The notes under the pieces are model-generated. The model searched no databases and had not been told where the DNA came from. It saw nothing but the letters and a program-made list of their open reading frames with translations. Source: Ectopseudomonas composti (lineage in GTDB: Bacteria > Pseudomonadota > Gammaproteobacteria > Pseudomonadales > Pseudomonadaceae). Taken from it: a DNA stretch of 64,000 nucleotides. Shown here in pieces: positions 1-17,449 of this stretch (positions are counted from its first letter, which is position 1; every line of letters begins with the position of its first letter). Made by a program: the position numbers and the translations under genes. The DNA lies in contig NZ_LSSW01000017.1 of the NCBI RefSeq assembly GCF_001567565.1, forward strand, positions 124,001-188,000, in the 5' to 3' direction.

Positions 1-94
1 CGTCGACCTGGAAATCCTCGGCCGTGGCCTTGAGCACCGCACGCCCACAGGCCTCGCCATGAGCGCGCGGGCCCAGCAGTTGCAGCTCGTTCAT
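1..94 (-). CDS. truD: tRNA pseudouridine synthase TruD, N-terminal fragment
   Basis: Only the first 31 codons are inside the window; the gene continues past the left edge. The visible protein begins [20 protein letters not shown] and continues into AEDFQVD, which is the conserved N-terminus of TruD, the enzyme that makes pseudouridine 13 in tRNA-Glu. The start ATG (94-92) overlaps the ispF stop as ATGA, so the two genes are probably translationally coupled. The catalytic Asp region is not visible, so the call rests on the N-terminal match and on the known ispF-truD neighbourhood in Pseudomonas. Confidence 0.85.
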   Translation of the reverse strand, partial: MNELQLLGPRAHGEACGRAVLKATAEDFQVD

Positions 95-564
95 GCCTTG
101 ACCAGCAGGGTCACGGCGTGCACCGCGATACCCTCCTCGCGCCCGGTGAAACCGAGCTTCTCGGTGGTGGTGGCCTTGACGTTGACCTGATCCAACTCGA
201 CACCCAGATCCTCGGCGATGCGCTCGCGCATGCTCTGGATATGCGGCGCCATCTTCGGTGCCTGGGCAATGATGGTTGCGTCGACATTACCCACCGCGTA
301 ACCCTTGGCGCGCACCAGCCCCATCACATGGCGCAGCAGCACACGGCTGTCGGCGCCCTTGAAGGTCGGATCGGTATCGGGGAAGTGCTTGCCGATATCG
401 CCCAGCGCCACCGCACCGAGCAGGGCATCGCTCAGGGCATGCAGCAGTACGTCGCCATCGGAATGGGCGACAAGACCGAATTTATGGGGAATCCGCACGC
501 CGCCGAGGGTGATGAAATCACCTTCGCCGAAGCGGTGTACGTCATAACCATGACCGATACGCAT
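91..564 (-). CDS. ispF: 2-C-methyl-D-erythritol 2,4-cyclodiphosphate synthase
   Basis: The 157-residue protein is full length for IspF, which cyclises CDP-methylerythritol 2-phosphate in the non-mevalonate isoprenoid pathway. The zinc-binding residues are visible as Asp8 and His10 ([10 protein letters not shown]) and His42 ([14 protein letters not shown]). The open frame extends 18 codons further upstream, but that extension lies in the intergenic hairpin and the family begins [10 protein letters not shown], so the start at 564 is preferred. The stop overlaps the truD start by 4 nt. ispD, which acts two steps earlier in the pathway, lies about 3.6 kb away and is transcribed separately. Confidence 0.96.
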   Translation of the reverse strand: MRIGHGYDVHRFGEGDFITLGGVRIPHKFGLVAHSDGDVLLHALSDALLGAVALGDIGKHFPDTDPTFKGADSRVLLRHVMGLVRAKGYAVGNVDATIIAQAPKMAPHIQSMRERIAEDLGVELDQVNVKATTTEKLGFTGREEGIAVHAVTLLVKA

Positions 565-573
565 AAAGAACAA

Positions 574-594
574 CGCCCTGAAAAAGTCAGGGCG
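574..594 (-). terminator. hairpin between fghA and ispF
   Basis: Perfect 8-bp arms (CGCCCTGA at 574-581, TCAGGGCG at 587-594) close a 5-nt loop. On the minus strand it follows the fghA stop and is followed by a weak T-rich run before the ispF ATG. It is probably an inefficient terminator or attenuator, or an mRNA-stabilising stem, at the end of adhC-fghA. Confidence 0.5.
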
Positions 595-639
595 TGATTC
601 TACATGCACCGGCACCACCTGGGGTGCGCGTTGCGCACC

Positions 640-1476
640 TTACGCCAGGGCATCCGCGTGGTGGCGCAGGTGATCATCGATGAAGCTGGCGATGAAGTAG
701 TAGCTGTGGTCATAGCCTGGCTGCATACGCAGCGTCAGCGGGTGACCGGCAGCCTTGGCAGCAGCCTGCAACGCCTGCGGCTTGAGCTGCCCTTCGAGGA
801 AGTCGTCGCGATCTCCCTGATCCACCAGAATCGGCAACTTTTCGCTGGCCTCGGCCATCAGCACGCTGGCATCCCACTCACGCCAGCGCGAACGCTCTTC
901 ACCCAGATACAGTGAAAGCGCTTTCTCGCCCCACGGACAGTTCATCGGATTGCTGATCGGCGCGAACGCCGATACCGATTGATAGCGCCCCGGATTCTTC
1001 AGCGCGCAGATCAGCGCCCCGTGACCACCCATGGAGTGACCGCTGATACCGCGCTTGTCCGAAACCGGGAAGTTGGCCTCGATCAACGCCGGCAACTCCT
1101 GCACCACATAGTCATACATGCGGTAGTGACGCGCGAAAGGCTCCTGAGTCGCGTTGACATAGAAGCCGGCACCCAGACCGAAGTCATAGGCACCGTTGGC
1201 GTCGTCGGCCACGCCTTCGCCACGCGGACTGGTGTCCGGCGCAACGATGATCAGCCCCAGTTCAGCAGCCATGCGCTGGGCACCGGCCTTCTGCATGAAG
1301 TTCTCATCGGTGCAGGTCAGGCCACTGAGCCAGTACAGCACCGGCAGCTTGCCGCCCTGCTCGGCCTGTGGTGGCAGATAGACGGCGAAGACCATGTCGC
1401 AATTGAGGGTGGTGGAACGATGACGATAACGCTTGTGCCAGCCGCCGAAGCTCTTCTGGCAGGAAATGTTTTCCAT
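640..1476 (-). CDS. fghA: S-formylglutathione hydrolase
   Basis: The 278-residue protein hydrolyses S-formylglutathione to formate and glutathione, the second step of glutathione-dependent formaldehyde oxidation. It is an esterase-D type alpha/beta hydrolase: nucleophile Ser148 lies in GHSMGGHG, and the Asp and His of the triad are in GDRDDFL and GYDHSYYF. The start at 1476 follows a strong ribosome site (GGGAGG) and the family N-terminus [12 protein letters not shown]; a 13-codon in-frame extension upstream is ignored. It lies 62 bp downstream of adhC, whose product makes its substrate, so the two are probably one operon. Confidence 0.96.
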   Translation of the reverse strand: MENISCQKSFGGWHKRYRHRSTTLNCDMVFAVYLPPQAEQGGKLPVLYWLSGLTCTDENFMQKAGAQRMAAELGLIIVAPDTSPRGEGVADDANGAYDFGLGAGFYVNATQEPFARHYRMYDYVVQELPALIEANFPVSDKRGISGHSMGGHGALICALKNPGRYQSVSAFAPISNPMNCPWGEKALSLYLGEERSRWREWDASVLMAEASEKLPILVDQGDRDDFLEGQLKPQALQAAAKAAGHPLTLRMQPGYDHSYYFIASFIDDHLRHHADALA

Positions 1477-1538
1477 GAAACCTCCCGCGAAAGAGGAAAC
1501 TGCGGCCCGGGGCATCAGGCCCCGGGCGCGTCAGTGAC

Positions 1539-2785
<1,247 letters not shown>

Positions 2786-3682
2786 ATGAGTCGCTGGGAA
2801 GGACTCGACGAGTTCGTCGCAGTCGCCGAATGTGGCCAGTTCAGTGCTGCCGCCGAGCGCCTGGGCCTGTCCACCTCGCAGGTGAGTCGTCAGGTGGCGC
2901 GCCTGGAAGACCGGCTGCAAAGTCGCCTGTTCTATCGCAGCACACGCCGTGTGGCCCTGACCGAGGCCGGTGAACTGTTCCTGCAGCACTGCCAGCGCCT
3001 GCAGGATGCGCGTGAAGAGGCATTGCGAGCGGTCGGCGACCTCGGAGCTGAACCCAAGGGCCTGCTGCGCATGACCTGCGCGGTGGCCTACGGCGAGCGC
3101 TTCATCGTACCGCTGGTGAATGACTTCATGGCCCGCCACCCGCAGTTGCGCGTCGAGATCGAACTGTCCAACCGTCAACTGGATCTGCTGCACGAAGGCC
3201 TCGACCTGGCCATCCGCCTCGGCCGCCTGCAGGACTCGCGACTGATGGCGGCGCGCCTGGCACCGCGCGAGATGTACCTGTGCGCCGCCCCCGAGTACCT
3301 GCAGCGCTATGGCCGTCCGCACTCGCTGTCGGAGCTGGCCCGCCATAACTGCCTGATCGGCAGCAGCGAGCATTGGAGCTTTGCCGAGAACGGCCGCGAA
3401 ACCCAGGTACGGGTCCAAGGCAACTGGCGCTGCAACAGCGGCCAGGCGGTACTCGACGCAGCCCTGCGTGGATTCGGCCTGTGCCAGTTGCCGGACTATT
3501 ACGTACTGGAACACCTGCGCAGCGGCCGGCTGACCTCCCTGCTGGAACAGCACCGCCCACCCAATACAGCGGTCTGGGCGATCTACCCACAACAACGCCA
3601 TCTCTCGCCAAAGGTGCGTCAGTTGATCGACTCGCTGCGCCTGGGCCTGAGCCAACGCGCCGAATACCTCGATCCGAGCTGA
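2786..3682 (+). CDS. LysR-family regulator, probably of adhC-fghA
   Basis: The 298-residue protein has an N-terminal winged helix-turn-helix (about residues 1-60, with FSAAAERLGLSTSQVSRQVA) and a C-terminal LysR substrate-binding domain. A good ribosome site (GAGGAG) precedes the ATG. It is transcribed away from adhC, the classical arrangement for a LysR protein that controls the divergent operon. In P. aeruginosa a LysR protein in this position has, as I recall, been described as GfnR, a regulator of glutathione-dependent formaldehyde detoxification; orthology here is inferred from position, and the inducer is not shown by the sequence. Confidence 0.88.
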   Translation: MSRWEGLDEFVAVAECGQFSAAAERLGLSTSQVSRQVARLEDRLQSRLFYRSTRRVALTEAGELFLQHCQRLQDAREEALRAVGDLGAEPKGLLRMTCAVAYGERFIVPLVNDFMARHPQLRVEIELSNRQLDLLHEGLDLAIRLGRLQDSRLMAARLAPREMYLCAAPEYLQRYGRPHSLSELARHNCLIGSSEHWSFAENGRETQVRVQGNWRCNSGQAVLDAALRGFGLCQLPDYYVLEHLRSGRLTSLLEQHRPPNTAVWAIYPQQRHLSPKVRQLIDSLRLGLSQRAEYLDPS

Positions 3683-3822
3683 CGCCCTGCAACAACCTTG
3701 TCACTCAACTGAACGGTCACGGAATGTCACAAGCCGGGGCGAAACTTGAGCCAGGCCGCCGCGTCACAACCAATGCCCCACCGAACGGGGCCTCACGAAC
3801 TCAGCAGCATGAGGAAATGGTT

Positions 3823-4146
3823 ATGCAGGTTCTGGTCAACAGCGGTAAGCACGTTGCCTCGTCGATGACCTTCAAGGAGGACATCAGCAGCCGCGTCCGC
3901 GAAAAGCTCCAACGCTACGAGGATCGCCTCACCCGCATCGAAGTCCACCTTTCCGACGAGAACGCGCTCAAGAGCGGCCCCCAGGACAAACGCTGCAAGG
4001 TCGAGGCACGGATGAAAGGCCGTGACCCGCTGACGGTGTCACACGATGCCGAAGAACTTCATCAAGCCATCGAAGGCGCCATGAACAAGCTGACCAACGC
4101 GCTGGATCGCAACCTTGGCAAGGACGCAAAACGCTGGACGCACTGA
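3823..4146 (+). CDS. small HPF/RaiA-family ribosome-associated protein
   Basis: The 107-residue protein matches the S30AE fold of ribosome hibernation factors: a basic first half (SSRVREKLQRYEDRLTRIEV), a central strand segment (KRCKVEARMKGRDPLTVS) and an acidic helix (HDAEELHQAIEGAMNKL). Such proteins sit in the tRNA/mRNA channel of the 30S subunit. The usual Pseudomonas hpf gene lies near rpoN, so this is probably a second paralogue. The start at 3823 has GAGGAA six bases upstream; an ATG two codons earlier abuts that site and is less likely. A longer open frame from 3373 overlaps the LysR gene and is a shadow. Confidence 0.8.
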   Translation: MQVLVNSGKHVASSMTFKEDISSRVREKLQRYEDRLTRIEVHLSDENALKSGPQDKRCKVEARMKGRDPLTVSHDAEELHQAIEGAMNKLTNALDRNLGKDAKRWTH

Positions 4147-4159
4147 GGTCGGAACCGAC

Positions 4160-4858
4160 TCAATGGCCGTGCGGCCATAGCGACTGCAGATAGTGCAGAT
4201 CTTCCGGGCGGGTGACCTTGAGGTTGTCCGCCCGGCCCTCGATCAGACGTGGCGCCAGTCCCACCCACTCCATGGCGGAGGCCTCATCGGTGATCGCCAC
4301 CTGCGCCTGCAGGGCCTGAGTCAACGCGCGATGCAGAGCCCCGAGGCGGAACATCTGCGGCGTGTAGGCCTGCCAGATCACGCTGCGATCCACTGTCTGC
4401 GCCACGCGGCCATCCGCTCCGGCACGCTTGAGCGTATCGCGCGCCGGCACCGCCAGCAGACCGCCGACAGGGTCATCGGCCAGATTGTCCAACAGACGAT
4501 TCAGGTCATCCCTGGCCAGATTGGGACGTGCGGCGTCATGCACCAGCACCCAGTCCTCGGCGCCAGCGCCCTCGGCCAGCAGCGCCTGCAACCCTGCCAA
4601 TACCGAATCGGCCCGCTCGCGCCCACCAGGCGCGCGACGTACACGCGGGTCGCTGGCAACCGGGAGTTGCGGCCAGAACGGATCGTCCACCGCCACGCAC
4701 ACCGTGGCGCCCAGCAGGCCGGGGTGATCGAGGAAGCAATGCAGGCTGTGTTCGAGAATGCAGCGACCTGCGATCTGCAGGTACTGCTTGGGGCGGTCGG
4801 CAGCCATTCGCGCACCAACGCCGGCAGCTGGAATCACCAGCCAGAACCTGGTGCTCAT
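4160..4858 (-). CDS. ispD: 2-C-methyl-D-erythritol 4-phosphate cytidylyltransferase
   Basis: The 232-residue protein transfers CMP from CTP to methylerythritol 4-phosphate, the third step of the non-mevalonate isoprenoid pathway. The nucleotidyltransferase signature is visible near the N-terminus (PAAGVGARMAADRPKQYL), and VHDAARPNL lies in the middle of the protein. Its ATG overlaps the ftsB stop as ATGA, the usual ftsB-ispD coupling. It ends 13 bp from the convergent HPF-like gene, with no obvious terminator between. Confidence 0.96.
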   Translation of the reverse strand: MSTRFWLVIPAAGVGARMAADRPKQYLQIAGRCILEHSLHCFLDHPGLLGATVCVAVDDPFWPQLPVASDPRVRRAPGGRERADSVLAGLQALLAEGAGAEDWVLVHDAARPNLARDDLNRLLDNLADDPVGGLLAVPARDTLKRAGADGRVAQTVDRSVIWQAYTPQMFRLGALHRALTQALQAQVAITDEASAMEWVGLAPRLIEGRADNLKVTRPEDLHYLQSLWPHGH

Positions 4859-5133
4859 TCGGTCAGCAGATAGAGGGTTTCACCCTCTTTGAGCATGCCC
4901 AGCTCCTGACGCGCACGCTCTTCCACGGTTTCCATACCGCGCTTGAGCTCCATCACCTCGGCCTCGAGGATCCGGTTACGCTCCAGCAGGCGCTCGTTCT
5001 CGCCTCGCTGCTCGGCAATCTGCTGCTGCAGGCGACTCACCTGGGCAAGGCTGCCCTCGCCGACCCACAGGCGATACTGCAGCCCGGCCAGCAACAGGAT
5101 CAGCACGATGAACAGCCAGTACGGACTACGCAT
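4855..5133 (-). CDS. ftsB: cell division protein FtsB
   Basis: The 92-residue bitopic protein has one membrane span (about residues 4-20, YWLFIVLILLLAGLQ) followed by a periplasmic coiled coil (residues about 30-75, rich in Leu heptads such as QVSRLQQQIAEQ). This is the standard FtsB build; it joins FtsL and FtsQ in the divisome. The start at 5133 gives the family-length protein MRSPYWLF; the longer open frame upstream runs into a repeat and is rejected. It is coupled to ispD by a 4-nt overlap. The ribosome site is weak. Confidence 0.93.
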   Translation of the reverse strand: MRSPYWLFIVLILLLAGLQYRLWVGEGSLAQVSRLQQQIAEQRGENERLLERNRILEAEVMELKRGMETVEERARQELGMLKEGETLYLLTE

Positions 5134-5300
5134 GGAGCGACTCGCAGATTGAGTAATCGGCATGGTAGGGGCTGCGTTCATGCTTGAAAAGAAGCCGGCT
5201 GATGAGTGACATGGGGTTTCAGTACCTGCATCCGTGCAATGGTTCCCAGAGATCGACGAAGCGTCCACGAAAAAGGCCATATCAGCAACGGCGCAAGGTT

Positions 5301-5350
5301 TGTAGGAGCGGCTTGAGCCGCGAAAGATCGCGGATAAATCCGCTCCTACA
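5301..5350. repeat. REP-type palindrome between eno and ftsB
   Basis: Outer arms TGTAGGAGCGG (5301-5311) and CCGCTCCTACA (5340-5350) are exact inverted copies. They enclose a second short inverted region (GCCGCGAAAG...CGCGG). The GTAGGAGCGG...CCGCTCCTAC pattern is the common Pseudomonas REP element, normally spread by RAYT transposases and found in intergenic DNA. It lies in the 285-bp gap between eno and ftsB. Confidence 0.85.
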
Positions 5351-5377
5351 TGCCGCACCAGCGCTGGAGCCGCCACG

Positions 5378-5405
5378 AAAAAGGGCGACTTGCGTCGCCC
5401 TTTTC
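5378..5405 (-). terminator. intrinsic terminator of the pyrG-kdsA-eno unit
   Basis: Arms GGGCGAC (5383-5389) and GTCGCCC (5394-5400) are flanked by an A run on one side and a T run on the other, so the hairpin can work on both strands. On the minus strand it follows the eno stop by about 14 bp and is followed by TTTTT. Confidence 0.88.
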
Positions 5406-5418
5406 TCATACGCAGTGC

Positions 5419-6792
<1,374 letters not shown>

Positions 6793-6855
6793 TCACTCTG
6801 ACTCACGGGTCAGGGGGATTTTTCTCGGGCGGCACTTTACCGGATTACGGCCGGC

Positions 6856-9366
<2,511 letters not shown>

Positions 9367-9487
9367 TCAATGCCGCCGGGGAAAGCGAAGGAGCGCCATC
9401 AATAGCAAAAATGGCAAGCTCGCCAAGCTCCCTGAGGGAGTCGGCAAAAGCTGTAGTAAGACGGGAGCGTAGTCTACCCGAAAGGCC

Positions 9488-10810
9488 TTACCAGCTCAAA
9501 CCTTGCACGCCGATAGGCGGCGACCAGCGCACATGCGCCCCGCTCGCCTCGATTACTGACGACTGCGTCAGATTTGCCACCGCCACCAGCTCATCGCCAT
9601 CGAACAATAGCGGCAGGCGCGGACGCACGAATGCCGGTACCCTCAGCTCATTGAGCAGACGCTTGAGATCGCGCCGACCGCGCCCTGGCACTTGCAGCGA
9701 CTCCCCGCCCTGGCGATAGCGCAGACGCCAGCGACCTGGTGGCAGCTCACCGAGCACCTGCACATGACCGTTACCGGGAAGCGCCAGAGGCTGCGAACAC
9801 AGATCGGCGGACAGATCGATCGACTCAGGCGTGCCGAGCCACTCGCCGCCGAGCCACCACAGCCGCCCATCGGCACGGTGCAACTCGCCATCGGCCAGCT
9901 TCCAGATCGGCGTCGCATCGATATCGGCGTCGCGCAGATCGCGCCAACCAGCCCAGTGATCCTGATCGGGCATGCGGGTCAGCGGCGCCAGCCAATGCCG
10001 CAGCAGATTGCGCTGACGCGCATCACTCAGAGCGGCTAGCGCCGACAGCTGCAGAGACGGCAACGCCAGCCAGGAAAATGCCGGAACGCCACGGGCAGCA
10101 CACAAATCCATCTCAGCCAACTCATCCAGCAGTTGCCGAGACTCCGTCTGATGGGCTGCGCTGCGCGCCAGGCTGGTGACCACCTGCGGCCAGCGCTCGG
10201 CCAGCAGCGGGATCACCTGGTGGCGCAGGAAATTACGACTGAAACGCTCATCGGCGTTGCTCGGATCCTCGATCCAGACCACACCCTGATCCTGCGCATA
10301 GGCCTGCAACTCGGCTCTGGAACAGCTGAGCAGCGGCCGGACCAGGCTACCCTGCCCCAAGGCTCGACTGGACGGCATCGCCGCCAGACCACGCACACCG
10401 GCGCCGCGCAACAGACGAAACAGCAGGGTTTCGGCCTGATCATCGCGATGCTGGGCACTGAGCAGCACCTCGCCAGGCTCGAGCCGCTCAGCAAACGCCT
10501 GGTAACGCGCACGGCGCGCCGCCTGTTCGAGGCTGGCGCCTGGCGCGACGCGAACCCTGACCGTGTCGAGCGCGATGCCCAACCGCTGGCAGACCCGCGC
10601 ACAATGCTCAGGCCAGGTGTCGGCCGCCGCCTGCAGGCCATGGTGAACATGGATGGCGCGAAGCGGTGGCAGATCCTCGCGCCGGGCGAGATCCGCCAGC
10701 AAGTGCAGCAGCACACTGGAATCCAGGCCACCGGAAAAGGCGATACGCCAGGCACGGGCCGCACGCCAGGGCTGCAGAGCCTGGCGCAGGCGAAGTTCGA
10801 GAGCTGTCAT
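9488..10810 (-). CDS. tilS: tRNA(Ile)-lysidine synthase
   Basis: The 440-residue protein modifies C34 of tRNA-Ile(CAU) to lysidine so that it reads AUA. The PP-loop ATPase signature SGGLDSS is at residues 26-32, followed by the HVHHG block. The C-terminal third (after about residue 330) corresponds to the TilS substrate-binding domains. It lies downstream of accA, separated by a hairpin, and upstream of pyrG. Length fits the family. Confidence 0.95.
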   Translation of the reverse strand: MTALELRLRQALQPWRAARAWRIAFSGGLDSSVLLHLLADLARREDLPPLRAIHVHHGLQAAADTWPEHCARVCQRLGIALDTVRVRVAPGASLEQAARRARYQAFAERLEPGEVLLSAQHRDDQAETLLFRLLRGAGVRGLAAMPSSRALGQGSLVRPLLSCSRAELQAYAQDQGVVWIEDPSNADERFSRNFLRHQVIPLLAERWPQVVTSLARSAAHQTESRQLLDELAEMDLCAARGVPAFSWLALPSLQLSALAALSDARQRNLLRHWLAPLTRMPDQDHWAGWRDLRDADIDATPIWKLADGELHRADGRLWWLGGEWLGTPESIDLSADLCSQPLALPGNGHVQVLGELPPGRWRLRYRQGGESLQVPGRGRRDLKRLLNELRVPAFVRPRLPLLFDGDELVAVANLTQSSVIEASGAHVRWSPPIGVQGLSW

Positions 10811-10828
10811 GGGCCAAGCTTAAACAAC

Positions 10829-10848
10829 AACGGGCCCGAAGGCCCGTT
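10829..10848 (-). terminator. hairpin terminator after accA
   Basis: AACGGGCC and GGCCCGTT form perfect 8-bp arms around CGAA, a stable tetraloop-type hairpin. On the minus strand it lies 21 bp after the accA stop and is followed by GTTGTTTAA, a moderate T-rich tail. It ends 18 bp before the tilS start. Confidence 0.7.
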
Positions 10849-10868
10849 GAGATGTACGCAGGAAGAAC

Positions 10869-11819
10869 TCAGGCGATGCCGTAGCTCATCAGGCGATCGT
10901 AGCGACGCTTGAGCAGCGCGTCGGTGTCGTGCGTCTGCAGGCTGGCCAGTTGCTTACTGAGCTCCTGACGGATCGACTCGGCAGCCGCAGCCGGATCGCG
11001 ATGAGCGCCACCCAGCGGCTCGGCGATGACCTGATCGACGATACCCAGATCCTTCAGACGCTCAGCGGTGATGCCCATGGCTTCAGCGGCATCCGGCGCC
11101 TTCTCGGCAGTGCGCCAGAGAATCGAGGCGCAGCCTTCCGGCGAGATCACCGAGTAGGTGGAGTATTGCAGCATGTTCAGTTGGTCGCAGACGCCGATGG
11201 CCAGCGCGCCACCGGAACCACCTTCACCGATGACGGTGGCGATGATCGGGGTTTTCAGGCGAGCCATCACACGCAGGTTCCAGGCGATGGCCTCGCTCTG
11301 CCCACGCTCTTCAGCATCGATGCCCGGATAGGCGCCGGGGGTGTCGATGAAGGTGAGGATCGGCATCTTGAAGCGCTCGGCCATTTCCATCAGGCGACAG
11401 GCCTTGCGATAGCCTTCCGGACGCGGCATGCCGAAGTTGCGGCGCACCTTCTCACGCACTTCACGGCCCTTCTGGTGACCGATGATCATGACCGGCTGCT
11501 CGCCCAGGCGCGCGATACCACCGACGATGGCAGCGTCGTCGGAGAAGTGACGATCACCATGCAGCTCATCGAACTCGGTGAAGATGTGCTGGATGTAGTC
11601 CAGGGTGTAGGGGCGGCGCGGATGGCGAGCCAACTGCGCGATCTGCCAGCTGGTCAGGTTGCCGAAAATGCTTTCGGTCAGAGCGCTGCTCTTGTCCTGC
11701 AGGCGGGCAATCTCATCGCCGATGTTCAGCGAATTGTCGTTACCAACCAGGCGTAGCTCTTCGATCTTGGCTTGCAGGTCGGCGATCGGCTGTTCGAAGT
11801 CGAGGAAATTCGGGTTCAT
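10869..11819 (-). CDS. accA: acetyl-CoA carboxylase carboxyltransferase subunit alpha
   Basis: The 316-residue AccA, with AccD, transfers carboxyl from biotin to acetyl-CoA to make malonyl-CoA, the committed step of fatty-acid synthesis. The start [20 protein letters not shown] is the family N-terminus, and the crotonase-like core is visible ([42 protein letters not shown]). An ATG two codons upstream is possible. It follows dnaE at 138 bp and is set off from tilS by a hairpin. Confidence 0.97.
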   Translation of the reverse strand: MNPNFLDFEQPIADLQAKIEELRLVGNDNSLNIGDEIARLQDKSSALTESIFGNLTSWQIAQLARHPRRPYTLDYIQHIFTEFDELHGDRHFSDDAAIVGGIARLGEQPVMIIGHQKGREVREKVRRNFGMPRPEGYRKACRLMEMAERFKMPILTFIDTPGAYPGIDAEERGQSEAIAWNLRVMARLKTPIIATVIGEGGSGGALAIGVCDQLNMLQYSTYSVISPEGCASILWRTAEKAPDAAEAMGITAERLKDLGIVDQVIAEPLGGAHRDPAAAAESIRQELSKQLASLQTHDTDALLKRRYDRLMSYGIA

Positions 11820-11957
11820 AGTCATCCGTCTTGCGTCGACGGCCAAGTGGCCGGGGAGCTGTATCCATTAGGCGCCCTACCTTAAGGGATAGGGCGCAGC
11901 GGGTCGACACCCTCGGGTGCCTTTGCCAATGAGCAAGGGGTTTAGCCCCCTCTCGCA
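11820..11957 (-). other. dnaE-accA intergenic region with two stems
   Basis: Two inverted repeats are visible. GCGCCCTA (11872-11879) pairs perfectly with TAGGGCGC (11890-11897), with CCTTAAGG inside. Next to the dnaE stop, AGGGG (11936-11940) faces a CCCCC run near 11945-11950. Neither is followed by a good U-tract on the minus strand, so they could be weak terminators of dnaE or part of the accA leader. I see no further gene here. Confidence 0.45.
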
Positions 11958-15488
<3,531 letters not shown>

Positions 15489-15559
15489 GGGCGGCCTTGC
15501 AGGTGGAAACGACAAAGCGCGGATTGTAGCCTAAGCAGGTCTGGCTGAGGGCCAGAGGT

Positions 15560-16156
15560 TCAGACTTCGAGAAGCGCGCGGACCGGCCCGAAGGAACGCC
15601 GATGAATCGGTGTCGGCCCCAGACGCTTGAGCGCCTCGAGGTGCACCGGCGTGGGATAGCCCTTGTGCCCGGCAATACCATAGCCGGGGTAGAGACGATC
15701 GATCTTGAGCATCTCGCGGTCACGGCTGACCTTGGCCAGGATCGAGGCCGCTGCAATGGCCGGCACCCGGCTATCGCCCTTGACCACCGGCGCACTCGGC
15801 ACCGCCAGTTTCGGGCAGCGGTTGCCATCGATCAGCGCCAGCCTCGGCGTCACCGAGAGTCCTTCTACGGCGCGCTGCATGGCCAGCATGGTGGCATGCA
15901 GGATATTCAGGCGGTCGATTTCCTCAACCTCAGCGCGGGCGATGCACCAGGCCAGCGCTTTTTCGCGGATCTCGTCGAACAGTGCTTCGCGGCGCAGCTC
16001 GGTCAGTTTCTTCGAGTCGTTCAGCCCGAGGATCGGCCGCGCTGGGTCGAGGATCACCGCTGCCGTTACCACCGCACCGCAGAGCGGGCCACGGCCGACT
16101 TCGTCGACACCGGCGACCAGTTCTTCAACCAGCGTGAAGTCGAGCCCCAGCTGCAT
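15560..16156 (-). CDS. rnhB: ribonuclease HII
   Basis: The 198-residue protein removes RNA from RNA-DNA hybrids, including single ribonucleotides. The catalytic pair Asp18-Glu19 lies in [15 protein letters not shown], and [20 protein letters not shown], another conserved block, is in the middle. Its ATG overlaps the lpxB stop by one base (TGATG), so it is translationally coupled to the lipid A gene upstream, as in other gammaproteobacteria. Confidence 0.97.
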   Translation of the reverse strand: MQLGLDFTLVEELVAGVDEVGRGPLCGAVVTAAVILDPARPILGLNDSKKLTELRREALFDEIREKALAWCIARAEVEEIDRLNILHATMLAMQRAVEGLSVTPRLALIDGNRCPKLAVPSAPVVKGDSRVPAIAAASILAKVSRDREMLKIDRLYPGYGIAGHKGYPTPVHLEALKRLGPTPIHRRSFGPVRALLEV

Positions 16157-17289
16157 CAGGTACGCCCCGCAAGCTTGATCACCGCATCGGCTGCCGACAC
16201 CGAAGCATCACGGCGCAGCGCACGATGGATCACGTCGAAACCCTCGGTCTGCACCTGACCACCATCGATCAGTGGCGCCACAGCCTGAGCCAGAGCCTCT
16301 GGAGTCGCCGCATCCTGGATCAGCTCGGGCACCAGCAGGCGCTCGGCCAGAAGATTGGGCAGCGAGATATAGGGACTTTTGACCAGGCGCTTGAGAATGC
16401 GATAGGTCAGCGGCGCGACGCGGTAGGCCACCACCATGGGGCGCTTGTACAGCAGCGCCTCCAGGGTAGCGGTACCCGACGCGATGAGCACGGCATCACA
16501 GGCAGCCAGGGCATCATGCGAGCGGCCATTGAGCAGAGTCAGCGGCAGATCACGTCCGGCCAGCATCTGCTCCAGCTGCTCGCGACGCTCGGGCGTGGCG
16601 CACGGCAGCAGGAATCGAACCCCCGGGCGAAGCGCACGCAGACGAATCGCTGCATCGAGAAACAGCTCACCGAGACGCGCCACCTCGCCGCCGCGACTGC
16701 CCGGCATCAAGGCCACGACCGGATCGTCCTGCGGCAAATCCAACGCTTCACGCGCGGCGGCACGGTCGGCCTGCTGGGGAATGGCATCGGCCAGTGGATG
16801 GCCTACGAAGCGCACGGGCACCTGGTGCTCGTCGTAGAACTGCGCCTCGAAGGGGAACAGCGTAAGCATCAGGTCGCAGGCTTCGCGAATCTTCAGCACG
16901 CGCTTCTGCCGCCAGGCCCAAACCGAAGGACTGACGTAATGTACGGTCTTGATTCCGGCACGGCGCAACTTGAGCTCAAGCCCCAGGTTGAAGTCGGGCG
17001 CATCGATGCCGATGAATACGTCGGGCTGTGCAGCGATCAGATCACGCGCAAGCTGGCGCCGGCGACCCAGCAGCTCGAACAGGCGGCCGAGCACCTCGAC
17101 CAGGCCCATGACGGCCAGGCGCTCCATCGGGAAATAGGATTTCAGACCCTCGGCCTCCATGCGCGAACCGCCAACACCGATGAACTCGGCATCTGGATGG
17201 CGCTGCCTGATGGCCTGCATCAGACCGGAGCCGAGGATGTCACCGGACGCCTCACCGGCGACCAGTGCGACGCGAAGGGGTCTGGTCAT
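16156..17289 (-). CDS. lpxB: lipid-A-disaccharide synthase
   Basis: The 377-residue GT19 glycosyltransferase joins UDP-2,3-diacylglucosamine and lipid X to make the lipid A disaccharide. The family start [14 protein letters not shown] and the later blocks [10 protein letters not shown] and MPGSRGGEV are visible. It is separated from lpxA by a 154-bp repeat element, which is unusual because lpxA and lpxB are normally adjacent. It overlaps rnhB by one base at its 3' end. Confidence 0.97.
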   Translation of the reverse strand: MTRPLRVALVAGEASGDILGSGLMQAIRQRHPDAEFIGVGGSRMEAEGLKSYFPMERLAVMGLVEVLGRLFELLGRRRQLARDLIAAQPDVFIGIDAPDFNLGLELKLRRAGIKTVHYVSPSVWAWRQKRVLKIREACDLMLTLFPFEAQFYDEHQVPVRFVGHPLADAIPQQADRAAAREALDLPQDDPVVALMPGSRGGEVARLGELFLDAAIRLRALRPGVRFLLPCATPERREQLEQMLAGRDLPLTLLNGRSHDALAACDAVLIASGTATLEALLYKRPMVVAYRVAPLTYRILKRLVKSPYISLPNLLAERLLVPELIQDAATPEALAQAVAPLIDGGQVQTEGFDVIHRALRRDASVSAADAVIKLAGRT

Positions 17290-17295
17290 AGATAT

Positions 17296-17449
17296 TTAGA
17301 ACCTGTCCGATATGTCGCAAGCTGGAGCCATGCAAGGCAAGAGCAGGCGAAAACGGAGTTTTAGTGGGTGAACACTGTATTCGGACTCATGCCCGAGCCT
17401 GCTCTCAGCGCAGCAAGGCCGATACGCAGCAGATTTGCACAGGCTCTTA
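17296..17449. repeat. MITE-like repeat between lpxA and lpxB
   Basis: The element has imperfect 11-bp terminal inverted repeats: TTAGAACCTGT at 17296-17306 and ACAGGCTCTTA at 17439-17449, matching at 9 of 11 positions when inverted. An internal inverted pair is also present (AGAGCAGGC near 17339 and GCCTGCTCT near 17397). It carries no convincing gene. Its right terminal repeat contains the lpxA stop codon, and its left end is 6 bp beyond the lpxB start. I recall similar sequences in Pseudomonas intergenic regions, but copy number cannot be judged from one window. Confidence 0.65.
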
